The notes beneath the pieces are model-generated. The model made no database searches, had not been told where the DNA came from, and worked only from the letters and a program-made list of their open reading frames with translations. From NCBI GenBank assembly GCA_035573675.1, contig DATMAB010000018.1, forward strand, positions 1-64,000: 64,000 nt of DNA, read 5' to 3'. This document shows positions 49,224 to 59,774 of this stretch, in pieces; position 1 is the first letter of the stretch, and every line of letters starts with the position of its first letter. The position numbers were made by a program, and so were the translations under genes. Source of the stretch: Terriglobales bacterium (lineage in GTDB: Bacteria; Acidobacteriota; Terriglobia; Terriglobales; Acidobacteriaceae).

Positions 49224-49721
49224 ATGGCCATCGCACCGGCCATCACGCACCTTGAGCAGCTTCGCGCCGAAGCTCCCATCGCCCAGTTGCTCGCCTGGCG
49301 CCCCGACGCCGTGACCGGCGCGAAACTTGATCGCAGCGAGCTGACCATCGAGCTCCGCGCTCCCACTATCCGCGAAGCTTGTTTGCTGCTGCGTGACGAT
49401 GCCAGCCTTCGCTTCAACTTTCTCTCTGACCTGACCTGCGTGGACTGGTATCCCCGCGAGCCGCGCTTCGACGTGGTCTATCACCTGCTCTCCATCCCGC
49501 GCCGCGCCCGGGTACGCCTGAAGGTACGCCTGGCGGAGGACGATGCCTGCGTCGAGTCCGTCACTTCGGTGTGGCCCTCGGCCAACTTCTTCGAGCGCGA
49601 GGTGTTCGACCTGTTCGGCGTCCGCTTCCTGGGGCATCCCGACCTGCGCCGCATCATGATGCCGGAAGACTGGCAGGGACACCCGCTGCGCAAGGATTAT
49701 CCCGTCGAGGGGTACCGTTAG
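49224..49721 (+). CDS. nuoC: NADH-quinone oxidoreductase subunit C
   Basis: The 165-aa peripheral-arm subunit has [20 protein letters not shown] and the signature [37 protein letters not shown]. It contacts NuoD and, in a complete enzyme, NuoB and NuoI. It starts at ATG 49224. Confidence 0.95.
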   Translation: MAIAPAITHLEQLRAEAPIAQLLAWRPDAVTGAKLDRSELTIELRAPTIREACLLLRDDASLRFNFLSDLTCVDWYPREPRFDVVYHLLSIPRRARVRLKVRLAEDDACVESVTSVWPSANFFEREVFDLFGVRFLGHPDLRRIMMPEDWQGHPLRKDYPVEGYR

Positions 49722-49723
49722 CC

Positions 49724-50920
49724 GTGGCGACTGCCCCCACGCTCACTCCGGGACACGAGGGCACGCTGGTCCTCAACATGGGGCCGCAGCACCCTTCGAC
49801 GCACGGCGTCCTGCGGCTGGTGCTGGAGATCGAGGGCGAAAACGTCGTCCGCATGATGCCCGACATCGGCTACCTGCACACCGGCATCGAGAAGACCGCC
49901 GAAGCCAAGTTCTACCAGCAGGTGGTGGTGCTCACCGACCGCATCGACTACCTCTGCCCGCTGACCAACAACCTGTGCTACGTGCTGGCGGTCGAGAAGC
50001 TGCTCGGCCTGGAGCCTCCGCCGCGCGCGCAATGGATGCGCGTGATGCTCAACGAACTCTCGCGCATCGCCTCCCACCTCGTCTGGTTGGGCACACACGC
50101 GCTCGATATCGGCGCCATGACCGTGTTCCTCTACTGCTTCCGTGAGCGCGAAGACATCCTGCGCCTGTTCGAGATGGTCAGCGGCCAGCGCATGATGACC
50201 TCCTACTTCCGCATCGGTGGGCTGGCCCTGGAACCGCCCCTTGGCTTCTTCGAACGCGTGCGCCGCTTCGCTGACCTTTTTCCCTCGCGCGTGGATGAAT
50301 ACGAAGCCCTGCTCACCGGCAATCGCATCTGGATCGAAAGGACCCGGGGCGTTGCGCATCTCTCCGCCGAGGATGCGGTCGCGCTGGGCGTGACCGGCCC
50401 TTCCCTGCGCGCCAGCGGCGTGGATATCGACCTGCGCCGCGACATGCCCTATTCCGCTTACGACCGCTTCCAGTTCAAAGTGCCGGTGTCGCAGGAGGGC
50501 GACGTCTATGCCCGCTATCTGGTCCGTGTGCAGGAGTTGCGCGAATCCATCGGCATCGTGCGCCAGGCCTTGGACGGCATGCCGGAAGGCCCGGTCAAAG
50601 CCGATGCTCCCAAGGTCGTCCTGCCCGATCGCGAAAAGATGAAGACGCAGATGGAGGCGCTCATCTACCACTTCAAGATCGTAACCGAAGGCTTCGCCGT
50701 GCCGGCGGGCGAGGTGTACCAGGCGATCGAGTCGCCGCGCGGCGAGATGGGCTACTACGTCGTGTCCGACGGCACCGCCAAGCCCCACCGCGTCCACATG
50801 CGCTCGCCATCCTACGCCAACCTGCAGGCGTTGCCCAGGATGTGCGAGGGTAAACTGATCGCGGATGTGGTCGCCGCCATCGGGAGCATCGATATCGTGC
50901 TGGGAGAGATCGATCGATGA
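49724..50920 (+). CDS. nuoD: NADH-quinone oxidoreductase subunit D
   Basis: The 398-aa 49-kDa-type subunit forms part of the quinone pocket. It starts with GTG two bases after the nuoC stop. Signatures are MGPQHPSTHGVLRLVLEIEG, IGYLHTGIEKTAEAKFYQQ and MPDIGY. The C-terminus ends VVAAIGSIDIVLGEIDR, the family's IGSLDxVLGExDR. Overlaps nuoE by ATGA. Confidence 0.96.
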   Translation: MATAPTLTPGHEGTLVLNMGPQHPSTHGVLRLVLEIEGENVVRMMPDIGYLHTGIEKTAEAKFYQQVVVLTDRIDYLCPLTNNLCYVLAVEKLLGLEPPPRAQWMRVMLNELSRIASHLVWLGTHALDIGAMTVFLYCFREREDILRLFEMVSGQRMMTSYFRIGGLALEPPLGFFERVRRFADLFPSRVDEYEALLTGNRIWIERTRGVAHLSAEDAVALGVTGPSLRASGVDIDLRRDMPYSAYDRFQFKVPVSQEGDVYARYLVRVQELRESIGIVRQALDGMPEGPVKADAPKVVLPDREKMKTQMEALIYHFKIVTEGFAVPAGEVYQAIESPRGEMGYYVVSDGTAKPHRVHMRSPSYANLQALPRMCEGKLIADVVAAIGSIDIVLGEIDR

Positions 50921-51402
50921 TCCCCGTTTCAGAGCAGCTCGACAGGTTCTTCGACGAGAAAATGCGGGAGTACCCGACGCGCCGCTCCTTCCTTGTCCCC
51001 ATGTTGTTGTACACACAAGACGAACTGGGTTACGTGACCGACGAAGCTGTCACGTACCTGGCCAACAAGACCGGCCTGACGGAGCTCGAGATCCGCAACG
51101 TCATCAGCTACTACAGCATGCTTACCACCAAGCCGCGCGGCAGGTACAACCTGCAGGTCTGCACCAATATCTCCTGCATGCTGCGCGGAGCCGAAGGCAT
51201 CTTCGAGCACTGCAAGAGCCGGCTCGGTATCGGCCACAAGCAGACGACACCGGACGGACTCTTTTCGCTCGAAGAAGTGGAATGCATCGGCGCCTGCAGT
51301 TGGGCGCCTGCCATGCAGGTGAACTACGACTTTCACGAGAATCTCACGACGGAGAAGGTCGATAAAGTTCTCGAGGATTGCCGCAAGGAGGGAGCGCAAT
51401 AG
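50917..51402 (+). CDS. nuoE: NADH-quinone oxidoreductase subunit E
   Basis: The 161-aa thioredoxin-like [2Fe-2S] subunit (N1a) of the NADH-input module has cluster Cys in QVCTNISCMLRG and EVECIGACSWAPAMQVN. It starts at ATG 50917 overlapping the nuoD stop, and nuoF follows directly. Confidence 0.95.
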   Translation: MIPVSEQLDRFFDEKMREYPTRRSFLVPMLLYTQDELGYVTDEAVTYLANKTGLTELEIRNVISYYSMLTTKPRGRYNLQVCTNISCMLRGAEGIFEHCKSRLGIGHKQTTPDGLFSLEEVECIGACSWAPAMQVNYDFHENLTTEKVDKVLEDCRKEGAQ

Positions 51403-52722
51403 GTGGCGGACCTGGTTGGACATGCCGACGAAGTCAAGGTCGTGAGCAAGCGCTTCGGCCAGGGCGCGGCCGCGCTCGACCGCTACCTGGAGCTGGATGG
51501 CTACAAGGCCGTACAGAAGGCCCTCTCCATGACGCCGGACGCCATCATCGGCGAGGTCAAAGACTCCAACCTGCGAGGCCGCGGCGGCGCCGGTTTTCCT
51601 GCGGGGCTGAAGTGGTCCTTCGTCCCCAAAGAGTCTCCCAAGCCCAAATACGTGCTGTGCAACGGTGATGAAAGCGAGCCCGGCACCTGCAAGGACCGCC
51701 TGATCCTGGAGCATGATCCGCACGCGGTGATTGAAGGCGTGATCATTGCCGGCCTGGCCGTCGGCGCCAAGGTTGGCTACATCTACATTCGCGGTGAGTA
51801 TCGCTATCTGGTCGACATCCTGCGCAGGGCTCTGGCCGAGGCGCGGGCCCGCGGCTTTATCGGCACGAACATCTTCGGCAGCGGCCGGGACTTCCAAGTG
51901 TACTGGCACACCGGCGCCGGCGCGTACGAAGTGGGCGAAGAGTCCGCGCTCATGGAATCGCTTGAAGGCAAGCGCGGCATCCCGCGCATACGGCCTCCCT
52001 TCCCGGCTGTGGTGGGACTCTGGGGCGGTCCTACGGTCATCAACAATGTGGAGACGCTGGCCTCAGTACCACATATCATTCTGGGCGGAGGCAAGTGGTA
52101 CGCCGACCTGGGCACGCCCAAGAACGGTGGCACTCGACTCTTCTGCCTCAGCGGCCATGTCAACCGGCCGGGCGTCTACGAACTGCCGCTCGGCTACAAC
52201 CTGAAGAAGATGATTCACGAGGTCGCGGGCGGTGTCCCCAACGGCCGAAGGGTCAAGGCCGTGGTGCCGGGCGGTTCGTCGACGCCCATCCTTACCGCCG
52301 AGGAAATCGACGTGGCCATGGACTTCGACTCATTGGCCAAGATCGGCACCTTCCTGGGTTCCGGCGGCGTGGTGGTGGTCGACGACGCCACCTGCATGGT
52401 CAAGTTCGCGCAGCGCATCATCGGTTTCTATCAGCACGAAAGCTGCGGCTGGTGCATCCCGTGCCGCGAGGGCACGGACTGGCTCAAGAAAACCTTCACC
52501 CGCTTCCACGCCGGCGGGGGCTTGCGCAAGGACATCGACAACATCCAGTACCTGGCCGAGAACATGCTGGGCCGCACGTTCTGCCCGCTCGGCGATGCTG
52601 CCGCCATGCCTATCATCTCCATCGTCAAGAAGTTTCGGAAGGAATTTGAAGAGCATCTTGAAGGGCGACCGTGCCCATATGGGGAAGGAGTCGTAGAGCA
52701 GTTACCGGTCATGAGCCATTGA
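51403..52722 (+). CDS. nuoF: NADH-quinone oxidoreductase subunit F
   Basis: The 439-aa FMN- and NADH-binding subunit starts with GTG immediately after the nuoE stop. It has the NADH/FMN motifs LRGRGGAGFPAGLKWSFVPK and YVLCNGDESEPGTCKDRLIL, and the N3 [4Fe-4S] motif ESCGWCIPCREGT with the distal Cys in TFCPLGDAAA. It completes the E-F-G NADH dehydrogenase module. Confidence 0.96.
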   Translation: MADLVGHADEVKVVSKRFGQGAAALDRYLELDGYKAVQKALSMTPDAIIGEVKDSNLRGRGGAGFPAGLKWSFVPKESPKPKYVLCNGDESEPGTCKDRLILEHDPHAVIEGVIIAGLAVGAKVGYIYIRGEYRYLVDILRRALAEARARGFIGTNIFGSGRDFQVYWHTGAGAYEVGEESALMESLEGKRGIPRIRPPFPAVVGLWGGPTVINNVETLASVPHIILGGGKWYADLGTPKNGGTRLFCLSGHVNRPGVYELPLGYNLKKMIHEVAGGVPNGRRVKAVVPGGSSTPILTAEEIDVAMDFDSLAKIGTFLGSGGVVVVDDATCMVKFAQRIIGFYQHESCGWCIPCREGTDWLKKTFTRFHAGGGLRKDIDNIQYLAENMLGRTFCPLGDAAAMPIISIVKKFRKEFEEHLEGRPCPYGEGVVEQLPVMSH

Positions 52723-52724
52723 GA

Positions 52725-52816
52725 CATTTCGTAATTGCGTAATTTGGTAATTGGAAAACCCGCCGGTCGTCGCCGTCAATTTCCCAATTACCAGATTTCC
52801 CAATTACCCAATCAGA
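52725..52816. repeat. Heptamer arrays (aattacc type) forming an inverted pair
   Basis: 52725-52752 reads catttcg, taattgc, gtaattt, ggtaatt. From 52777 it reads caatttc, ccaatta, ccagatt, tcccaat, tacccaa. The two halves are roughly reverse complements of each other (ggtaattgg against ccaattacc) around a 25-bp centre, so the leader of nuoG can fold into a large hairpin ending at its start codon. Confidence 0.75.
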
Positions 52817-55183
52817 ATGCCTGACGTCACTCTCACGGTCGACGGCCACAAGCTCACCGCCCCGGCGGGGACGCTGCTCATCGAGGCCTGTAAGAAGGTA
52901 GGCATCGAGGTGCCCTCCTTCTGCTACTACCCCGGCCTTTCGCTGCAGGCCGCGTGTCGCATGTGCCTGGTCGAGATTGAGAAGATGCCCAAGCTGCAGA
53001 CCGCCTGCACCGTGGTGGTCACTGAAGGCATGGTCGTCACAACCGACAGCGAGAAGGTGCATCAGGCGCGCAAGTCGATGCTCGAGCTGCTGCTCGGCAA
53101 CCATCCGCTTGACTGTCCGGTCTGCGACGCCGGTGGCGAATGCGAGCTGCAGGACATGACCTTCAAGTACGGCGCTGCCGAATCGCGCTACATGGAGGCC
53201 AAGCTCCACAAGGAAGAGCAGCAGTGGTCGCCGGTGGTGTTTTTTGACCGCCCGCGCTGCATTCTCTGCTACCGCTGTGTGCGCGTATGCGGTGAGGGCA
53301 TGGACGTGTGGGCGCTGGGCGTGCAGAATCGTGGCGTCCATTCCGTCATCGCTCCCAACCAAGGCGACCACTTGGAGTGCGAAGAATGCGGCATGTGCAT
53401 CGACATCTGCCCCGTCGGCGCACTCACCTCCGGCGCCTACCGCTACAAGACCCGCCCCTGGGAGATGCAGCACGTCGGAACCATCTGCACTCATTGCGGC
53501 GACGGCTGCAAGACCACGCTCGGCGTGCGCCGCGCTTCCACCGGACTCGAGATCGTGCGCGGCGACAACCGCGACAAGAGCGGCATCAACGGCGACTTCC
53601 TCTGCATCAAGGGCCGCTACGCCTTCGACTTCGTGCAGCACGACGACCGACTCCGCCAGCCCCTGGTCCGCAAGGACGGCCACCTGAAACCCGTTTCCTG
53701 GGATGAGGCTCTCGATACCGCTGCCCGACGCCTGCGTGAAATCCGGGACTCCGACGGCGGCGCCGCCATCGGCGTAATCGGCTCCACGCGCACCACCAAC
53801 GAGGAGAACTACCTGCTGCAAAAGTTCGCCCGCCTGGTGCTGGGCACCAACCACATCGACCATCACCGCACGGCGGACTTCCCGGCGTTCGCGGCAGCCC
53901 TGGCTGGCCGTTCCGGCGCAAGCGCCTCCATGCGCGACGTCCTGCACGCGGCTGCCATCCTGCTCATCGGCGGCGACCCCACGGAGCAGCACCCTCTGCT
54001 CGCCTGGAACATTCGCACCAATGTGCGCCTGCATCGCGGCCGGCTGCACGTGGTGAATGCCGCGGAAATCAAGCTGCGCCGCCAGGCGGCAAGCTTCACG
54101 GTGATTCCTCCCGGCTCCGAAGGCCGCTTCGCAGCATTCCTTTCCGGCGATGACTCCGCAGCCGACTCGCTGCTCGCCACCTCCACCACGCGCGACGACC
54201 TGCACTCCCTGCGCAACAAGCTGCGCGCCGAATCTGGACTGGTCATCATCTTTGGTGCAGAGATTCGCGGCGACGCCATCGCTTCCCTGGTTCGCTTCGG
54301 CGCTTCCATTCCCGGCGCCAAGTTCGTCTGTTTGGCGGACTACGCCAACTCCCGCGGCGCTGCCGACCTCGGCCTTTATCCCGATCTGCTCCCCGGCTAC
54401 GCCCCGGTCTCGACACCGGGCCGCTTTGCCGACGAATGGGGCGCTGCCCTGCCGCCCGCTTCCGGTCTTGCCATCCCGGAGATGGCGGAAGCCGCGGGCG
54501 CGGGCACACTGAAAGCGCTCTACGTGGTCGGCGCGAACCCCGTCGCTCGCTTTCAGATCGATCCCTTCGTGCTGCGCAACACCTTTACCGTCGTGCAGGA
54601 GATGTTTCTCACGGAGACGGCGCTGCTCGCCGACGTTGTCCTTCCCGCGGCCTGCGCCTATGAGAAATCGGGAACGTTCACGAACACCTGCGGCGACTTG
54701 CAGGCGCTCAGCAAGGCAGGCGATTTCGCCGGCGCCAAGCCCGACTTTGAGCTCATCGTACGTCTGGCGGACCGCATGGGATTCGACGTTCGCCGTCTCG
54801 TACCTGTGGCGCCTGGCGAAGGGATGCGTGCCGACATGGGACAGTCCCGCGGAGCTCAATCCGGCGAAGCCGACCGCCACGGCGTCTGGCTGCGCGCACA
54901 CGGCCTCGAGCCCAGGCTCAGCCCGCTCGATCCCGCTGCGATCCTCGACGAGATCCAGCGCCTCGTCCCCGGCTACGCCTTCTCGCGCGCTAACCTGCTC
55001 GCCGGCAACGATATACATCTTGATTCCGCCGAGCGCGGCGCCGCAGGCCTGAGCCGGTCCGGCCTTATCGTGCCCGCGGCCGACTCGCTGTTTACCTCGG
55101 GCACGCTGGGCCGCTATTCGCGCACGCTGAACTCCGTGATCGAGAACCCGCGCCGCGCAGCGCGAGAGGAGGCCGCCGACTGA
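52817..55183 (+). CDS. nuoG: NADH-quinone oxidoreductase subunit G
   Basis: The 788-aa iron-sulfur subunit starts at ATG 52817 (MPDVTLTVDGHKLTA). Cluster motifs are FCYYPGLSLQAACRMCLVEI ([2Fe-2S]), HPLDCPVCDAGGECELQDM, CILCYRCVRVCGEG and CEECGMCIDICPVGAL, then THCGDGCKTTLGVRR at the start of the molybdopterin-oxidoreductase-like domain. It is the only nuo gene preceded by a long repeat-bearing gap (94 bp). Confidence 0.95.
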   Translation: MPDVTLTVDGHKLTAPAGTLLIEACKKVGIEVPSFCYYPGLSLQAACRMCLVEIEKMPKLQTACTVVVTEGMVVTTDSEKVHQARKSMLELLLGNHPLDCPVCDAGGECELQDMTFKYGAAESRYMEAKLHKEEQQWSPVVFFDRPRCILCYRCVRVCGEGMDVWALGVQNRGVHSVIAPNQGDHLECEECGMCIDICPVGALTSGAYRYKTRPWEMQHVGTICTHCGDGCKTTLGVRRASTGLEIVRGDNRDKSGINGDFLCIKGRYAFDFVQHDDRLRQPLVRKDGHLKPVSWDEALDTAARRLREIRDSDGGAAIGVIGSTRTTNEENYLLQKFARLVLGTNHIDHHRTADFPAFAAALAGRSGASASMRDVLHAAAILLIGGDPTEQHPLLAWNIRTNVRLHRGRLHVVNAAEIKLRRQAASFTVIPPGSEGRFAAFLSGDDSAADSLLATSTTRDDLHSLRNKLRAESGLVIIFGAEIRGDAIASLVRFGASIPGAKFVCLADYANSRGAADLGLYPDLLPGYAPVSTPGRFADEWGAALPPASGLAIPEMAEAAGAGTLKALYVVGANPVARFQIDPFVLRNTFTVVQEMFLTETALLADVVLPAACAYEKSGTFTNTCGDLQALSKAGDFAGAKPDFELIVRLADRMGFDVRRLVPVAPGEGMRADMGQSRGAQSGEADRHGVWLRAHGLEPRLSPLDPAAILDEIQRLVPGYAFSRANLLAGNDIHLDSAERGAAGLSRSGLIVPAADSLFTSGTLGRYSRTLNSVIENPRRAAREEAAD

Positions 55184-55212
55184 ACCCGGCCGGCCGTATC
55201 CATTAAGGACGC

Positions 55213-56253
55213 ATGGACTGGAAGACCTACATCGCGCTCAGCCTGGGCAAGACAGTGATCTTCTTCGTGATCCTATTGACGGCGGTTGCCTATACCGTCC
55301 TGCTGGAGCGCAAGCTGGTGGCCCGCATCCAGAACCGCTGGGGACCCACGCGCGTCGGTCCTTTCGGCCTGCTGCAGCCGCTGGCCGACGGCTTGAAGTT
55401 CATCTTCAAGGAAGACCTGATCCCCGCGAACGTTTATAAGCCGCTGTACGTGCTTGCGCCCATGCTCTCGCTCACGGTGGCACTGATGGCGATTGCGGTG
55501 ATTCCGGTCGGCGAACGCGTTCGACTTCCCCGCCTCGGCATCGAGACGCCGCTCCAGATCACTGACGTCAACATCGGCCTGCTTTTCTTGCTGGGCGTGA
55601 CCTCGGTCGGCGTCTACGGCGTGGCGCTCGCCGGCTGGTCGTCCAACTCCAAGTATTCGCTGCTCGGCTCGCTGCGCGCCAGCGCCCAGATGATCAGCTA
55701 CGAGCTCTCGCTCGGCCTGTCCCTGGTCGGCGTGCTCATTCTCTCCGGTACGCTCAGCTTGCGCGAGATCGTGGACGCGCAGGCGGGCACGTGGTTCGGC
55801 TTCCTCCCCCGCTGGAACATTTTTCCCCAGGCGCTCGGCTTCTTCATCTATCTGACCGCGGCCTTCGCCGAAACCAACCGTATCCCGTTTGACCTTCCGG
55901 AGAGCGAGACCGAACTCGTGGCCGGCTATCACACCGAGTACAGCGCCATGAAGTTCGCCATGTTTTTCATGGCCGAGTACATCAACATGTTCACCGTAAG
56001 CTGCGTGGCCACCCTGCTGTTCTTCGGCGGATGGCACGGCCCGGTTTTCGGACCGCCGGCATTGCAGGCGGTCTTGCCGTTGCTGTGGTTCGTCGTCAAG
56101 GTGTTTTTCTTCATCTTCCTGTACATCTGGATCCGCGGAACGCTGCCGCGTTTCCGCTACGACCAGTTGATGGCCTTCGGCTGGAAGGTTCTGTTGCCCT
56201 TGGCATTGTTCAACGTGATGGCCACCGGCCTCATCGTGGCGTGGAGAGGCTGA
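55213..56253 (+). CDS. nuoH: NADH-quinone oxidoreductase subunit H
   Basis: The 346-aa membrane subunit links the peripheral arm to the membrane arm. Signatures are [20 protein letters not shown] with [14 protein letters not shown], and [20 protein letters not shown] with [11 protein letters not shown]-type loop sequence. About eight membrane segments. nuoJ begins one base after its stop; nuoI, normally between H and J, is absent. Confidence 0.96.
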   Translation: MDWKTYIALSLGKTVIFFVILLTAVAYTVLLERKLVARIQNRWGPTRVGPFGLLQPLADGLKFIFKEDLIPANVYKPLYVLAPMLSLTVALMAIAVIPVGERVRLPRLGIETPLQITDVNIGLLFLLGVTSVGVYGVALAGWSSNSKYSLLGSLRASAQMISYELSLGLSLVGVLILSGTLSLREIVDAQAGTWFGFLPRWNIFPQALGFFIYLTAAFAETNRIPFDLPESETELVAGYHTEYSAMKFAMFFMAEYINMFTVSCVATLLFFGGWHGPVFGPPALQAVLPLLWFVVKVFFFIFLYIWIRGTLPRFRYDQLMAFGWKVLLPLALFNVMATGLIVAWRG

Positions 56254-56254
56254 G

Positions 56255-56749
56255 ATGCTGCATCAGGCGCTGTTCCTCATCTTCGCCCTCATCGCCGTAG
56301 CGGGTGCAATCAACCTCCTGGCGCAGCGCCATCCCATCAACAGCGCTCTGTCGCTCATCGTGGTGATGGTCTCGCTTTCTGTGCTCTATCTCATGCTGGG
56401 CGCAGAGTTCGTTGCCGCCGTCCAGGTCATCGTCTACGCCGGCGCCATCATGGTGTTGTTCGTCTTCACCATCATGCTGCTGAACGCCGGCGAGGAGGAG
56501 CGCACCGACGGCAGCCGCGTGGCGGCGCGCTTCGGCTATCCCGCCGCCGCACTCTTTGTCGTCCTGCTGGCCTGGGTCGTTACTCGCCACGGGCACTCCT
56601 TGCCCGTCCGTCTGGGCGAGTTCCTGGGCTCCACGCAGGATGTCGCCCGCCTGCTCTTCCGCGATTTCCTGCTGCCCTTTGAGGTGACCTCAGTGCTGAT
56701 CCTGGTGGCCATCATGGGCGCGGTCGTGCTGGCCCGGAGGGAGCCGTAA
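56255..56749 (+). CDS. nuoJ: NADH-quinone oxidoreductase subunit J
   Basis: The 164-aa membrane subunit has five hydrophobic segments, with [20 protein letters not shown] and the family sequence [20 protein letters not shown]. It overlaps nuoK by one base (TAATG). Confidence 0.95.
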   Translation: MLHQALFLIFALIAVAGAINLLAQRHPINSALSLIVVMVSLSVLYLMLGAEFVAAVQVIVYAGAIMVLFVFTIMLLNAGEEERTDGSRVAARFGYPAAALFVVLLAWVVTRHGHSLPVRLGEFLGSTQDVARLLFRDFLLPFEVTSVLILVAIMGAVVLARREP

Positions 56750-57051
56750 TGGTCCCCATCTCCTGGTACCTGGTGCTGAGCGCCATCCTGTTCGGGCTGG
56801 GAGCTGCCGGCTTCCTGCTCAAACGCAACATCATCACCCTGTTCATGTCCATTGAGCTGATGCTCAACGCCGTCAACCTTTCCTTCGTGGCGTTTGCCAC
56901 GCAGTGGAAGGCGTTGAGCGGGCACGTGTTCGTCTTCTTTGTGATGGTGGTGGCGGCAGCGGAAGCGGCCGTAGGCCTGGCCATCATCATCGCGGTCTTC
57001 CGCACCCGCCAAACGCTCAATGCCGATCGGGTGAACCTGCTGAAGCTATGA
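56749..57051 (+). CDS. nuoK: NADH-quinone oxidoreductase subunit K
   Basis: The 100-aa MrpC-like subunit has three membrane segments. The conserved acidic residue lies in [19 protein letters not shown], with [18 protein letters not shown] near the end. It overlaps nuoL by ATGA. Confidence 0.95.
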   Translation: MVPISWYLVLSAILFGLGAAGFLLKRNIITLFMSIELMLNAVNLSFVAFATQWKALSGHVFVFFVMVVAAAEAAVGLAIIIAVFRTRQTLNADRVNLLKL

Positions 57052-59009
57052 ACCTCTGGCTCATCCCGTTGCTGCCGCTCGCCGGCGCTCTGATCAACGG
57101 CTTGTTCGGCCGCCGCTTCTCCGGCCGCACCGTCACTGCTGTGGCCCTGGCGGCCTCGGGCGCTTCGTTCGCATGGTCGCTGCGCGTTGCGGGGGCGTTC
57201 AACCAGCTTCGGCCCGAGCAAATTCCCTATACGGAAACCCTCGCCGCCTGGCTGCAGGCCGGCGCCTTCCGCGCCAACTTCGCCTTCTACCTCGACCAGC
57301 TCTCGCTCGTTATGATCCTGGTGGTGACGGGCGTGGGCTTCCTCATCCACGTCTATTCCGTCGGATACATGGCGGGTGACGGCGGCTATTACCGCTTCTT
57401 CAGCTATCTGAACCTCTTCCTGTTCTTCATGCTTACGCTGGTGCTGGCAGACAACTATCTGTTCATGTTCGTCGGCTGGGAAGGCGTCGGCCTGGCGTCG
57501 TATCTGCTGATCGGTTTCTGGTTCCAGAAGGATTCAGCCGCCTCCGCGGGGAAGAAGGCGTTCATCGTCAACCGCATCGGCGACTTCGGATTCCTGCTGG
57601 GCATGTTCCTCATGGTGAAGACCTTTGGCTCACTCCAGTTCAACGAGGTCTTTCCCGCCGCCGCCCGTTTGGGCATCGAGACAGCCCCCGGCGTGCTTAC
57701 CGCCATTGCGCTGCTCTTGATGATGGGCGCTTGCGGCAAGTCGGCGCAGTTACCGCTTTACGTCTGGCTGCCGGACGCGATGGAAGGTCCTACGCCGGTC
57801 TCTGCGCTCATCCACGCCGCCACCATGGTCACCGCGGGCGTCTACATGGTGGCGCGTTCCAACGCCATCTTCAGCCGCTCGCCGGAAGCTCTGATGGTGG
57901 TGGCCATCGTCGGCTGCCTCACCGCACTCTTCGCCGCCACTATCGGCATGGCCCAGTTCGACATCAAACGTGTCCTGGCTTATTCCACTATCTCGCAACT
58001 CGGCTACATGTTCCTGGCTTGTGGCGTCGCAGCTTATTCCGCCGCCATCTTCCACTTGATGACCCACGCCTTTTTCAAGGCGCTGCTGTTCCTCGGGGCC
58101 GGAAGCGTCATCCACGCTCTTTCCGGCGAGCAGGACATGCGCCGGATGGGCGGCCTGCGCAGGCACGTTCCCTGGACCTTCGCCGTGATGACCGTGGCCA
58201 CGCTCGCCATCGCCGGCGCGCCTTTCCTCAGCGGTTTCTTCTCCAAGGACGAGATCCTGTGGCGCGCCTACTCCAGCCCCTTCGGCAGTCCCATCCTCTG
58301 GGGCGTCGCGTTCTTCACCGCCGGCCTGACCTCTTTTTATATGTTCCGCCTGTGGTTCATGACCTTCTTCGGAGAGCTGCGCGCCACGCCGTCATCGCAC
58401 GGTCATGATTCGCAGGTTGAACATGGCCACGGCATTCACGAGAGCCCCTGGGTCATGCTGGCCCCGCTCGTGGTGCTGGCGGTGCTCTCCGTGATCGGCG
58501 GATACGTCGGCGTGCCGCATGCGCTCGGCGGTCATAGCTATTTCGAGAAGTTCCTGGAACCGGTATTTTCAGCCGGCTTGCCTGAGATGCCCGGAGGGCA
58601 CGGGGACGAAGTCACGCTCGAGCGCGGCTTGACGTTGCTCTCCGTGCTGGCCGGCGCCATCGGCTTCTTCCTCGCCTGGCTTCTCTACTGGAAAAGTCCC
58701 GGACTCCCGGGGCGAATCACGGCTTCTGTGGCCGCGCTCTATCGCGCCGTGGCTGGCAAGTACTATGTGGACGAAGGCTACGACGCCATGTTCGTTCGCC
58801 CCGTCGTGGAGGGCTCGACCAACGTCCTGTGGCGCGGCATCGATGTCGCCCTCATCGACGACTCCGTCAACGCCCTCGCCTCCGGAGCGCGCAGCGTTTC
58901 CGGAGCCTTTCGCCGCATGCAGTCCGGCAACCTGCGCTCCTACGCCGGATGGGTCGTGGGCGGCGCCGCGCTCATCCTCGTCTACATGGTCTGGTTGGGG
59001 GTGCGATGA
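57048..59009 (+). CDS. nuoL: NADH-quinone oxidoreductase subunit L
   Basis: The 653-aa antiporter-like proton-pumping subunit has the central signature [20 protein letters not shown] with [38 protein letters not shown] and a final amphipathic segment. A His-rich loop ([18 protein letters not shown]) lies between late helices. It is followed by an antisense toxin-antitoxin pair instead of nuoM. Confidence 0.95.
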   Translation: MNLWLIPLLPLAGALINGLFGRRFSGRTVTAVALAASGASFAWSLRVAGAFNQLRPEQIPYTETLAAWLQAGAFRANFAFYLDQLSLVMILVVTGVGFLIHVYSVGYMAGDGGYYRFFSYLNLFLFFMLTLVLADNYLFMFVGWEGVGLASYLLIGFWFQKDSAASAGKKAFIVNRIGDFGFLLGMFLMVKTFGSLQFNEVFPAAARLGIETAPGVLTAIALLLMMGACGKSAQLPLYVWLPDAMEGPTPVSALIHAATMVTAGVYMVARSNAIFSRSPEALMVVAIVGCLTALFAATIGMAQFDIKRVLAYSTISQLGYMFLACGVAAYSAAIFHLMTHAFFKALLFLGAGSVIHALSGEQDMRRMGGLRRHVPWTFAVMTVATLAIAGAPFLSGFFSKDEILWRAYSSPFGSPILWGVAFFTAGLTSFYMFRLWFMTFFGELRATPSSHGHDSQVEHGHGIHESPWVMLAPLVVLAVLSVIGGYVGVPHALGGHSYFEKFLEPVFSAGLPEMPGGHGDEVTLERGLTLLSVLAGAIGFFLAWLLYWKSPGLPGRITASVAALYRAVAGKYYVDEGYDAMFVRPVVEGSTNVLWRGIDVALIDDSVNALASGARSVSGAFRRMQSGNLRSYAGWVVGGAALILVYMVWLGVR

Positions 59010-59035
59010 GATACCTGCGGATCAGCGAGTACGCT

Positions 59036-59482
59036 CTACGGGACATCCCGGGGATGCCTTGCGTTCACAAACGGGATTCGGCTGAAGTCTTGGACGTTTT
59101 CCGTAATGATCTCACGCACACCGGCGTCCCGCATGGTCACCGCCAGAAACAAGTCGTACCACGTGGGACCGCTGATTCCGAGGGCGGAACCTTCGCGGAT
59201 GGCACGGATCACGGTCCCCCGATTCGGGTAGATCTTTGCCAGACGCCTGGACCGATACAACAGGTCACCGATGCGCACAAGCTCGGAAGGAGGCAACGGC
59301 GGCGAGACGAATTTGGCGCGGCTCACCACCGCCGCGAACTCCACCAGGTTCTGTGGAGCGATGCAGTAGAGTCTCCGCTCACGCAGGCCGCGAGCCAACA
59401 ACTCGGCCGCAATGGAATGCAACGGAGAGTGCCGGTACGCGGCATGAATCAGCACGTTGGAATCCAGCAGCGCCCGCATCAT
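59036..59482 (-). CDS. PIN-domain toxin (VapC-like)
   Basis: The 148-aa PIN-domain ribonuclease toxin has the first acidic residue in RALLDSNVLIHAAYR, an E in PQNLVEFAAVVSR and the D of TWYDLFLAVTMRDAG, with ENVQDFSRIPFV near the end. These are the usual PIN active-site positions. It lies antisense to the nuo operon, between nuoL and nuoM, and 9 bp downstream of its antitoxin gene. Its stop is 27 bases from the nuoL stop. Confidence 0.88.
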   Translation of the reverse strand: MMRALLDSNVLIHAAYRHSPLHSIAAELLARGLRERRLYCIAPQNLVEFAAVVSRAKFVSPPLPPSELVRIGDLLYRSRRLAKIYPNRGTVIRAIREGSALGISGPTWYDLFLAVTMRDAGVREIITENVQDFSRIPFVNARHPRDVP

Positions 59483-59491
59483 CGGCCCCGG

Positions 59492-59758
59492 CTATTCGTA
59501 GATGTCTTCGCGGCGGATTGGCCCCAGCACGGTGCCGTCAATCGCACCCAGCGGGTCGGCTGCTACCTTGCGCTTGCGACGCTCCCAGGGCTTCACTTCC
59601 TTGGTGAGCGCCTTGCGTTTCTCGTACTCCGCTTCGCCATAGACGCGCGACGGTTTTCCGTCTCGAATCACCAGCACCAGGCGGCCGCGCCCGATTGCGG
59701 CCGCGCGCTCCATGATCCGGTGAGCTACGCCGCGAGGCATGTGCTTCACTTCCTTCAT
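59492..59758 (-). CDS. Antitoxin of the PIN-domain toxin
   Basis: The 88-aa product starts MKEVKHMPRGVAHRIMERAA. AGGAG lies five to nine bases before the ATG. An N-terminal beta/alpha DNA-binding part (RLVLVIRDGKPSRVYGEAEY) is followed by a basic stretch (RKALTKEVKPWERRKRKV) and an acidic, toxin-binding-like C-terminus (GAIDGTVLGPIRREDIYE). This order fits Phd/YefM- or VapB-type antitoxins; the exact family is not certain. First gene of the pair. Confidence 0.75.
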   Translation of the reverse strand: MKEVKHMPRGVAHRIMERAAAIGRGRLVLVIRDGKPSRVYGEAEYEKRKALTKEVKPWERRKRKVAADPLGAIDGTVLGPIRREDIYE

Positions 59759-59774
59759 ACAATCTCCTTCCGGC

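Noticed and set aside
52709-55018. 769-codon open frame antisense to nuoG
   Set aside because: It is the complement of a fully motif-supported nuoG.
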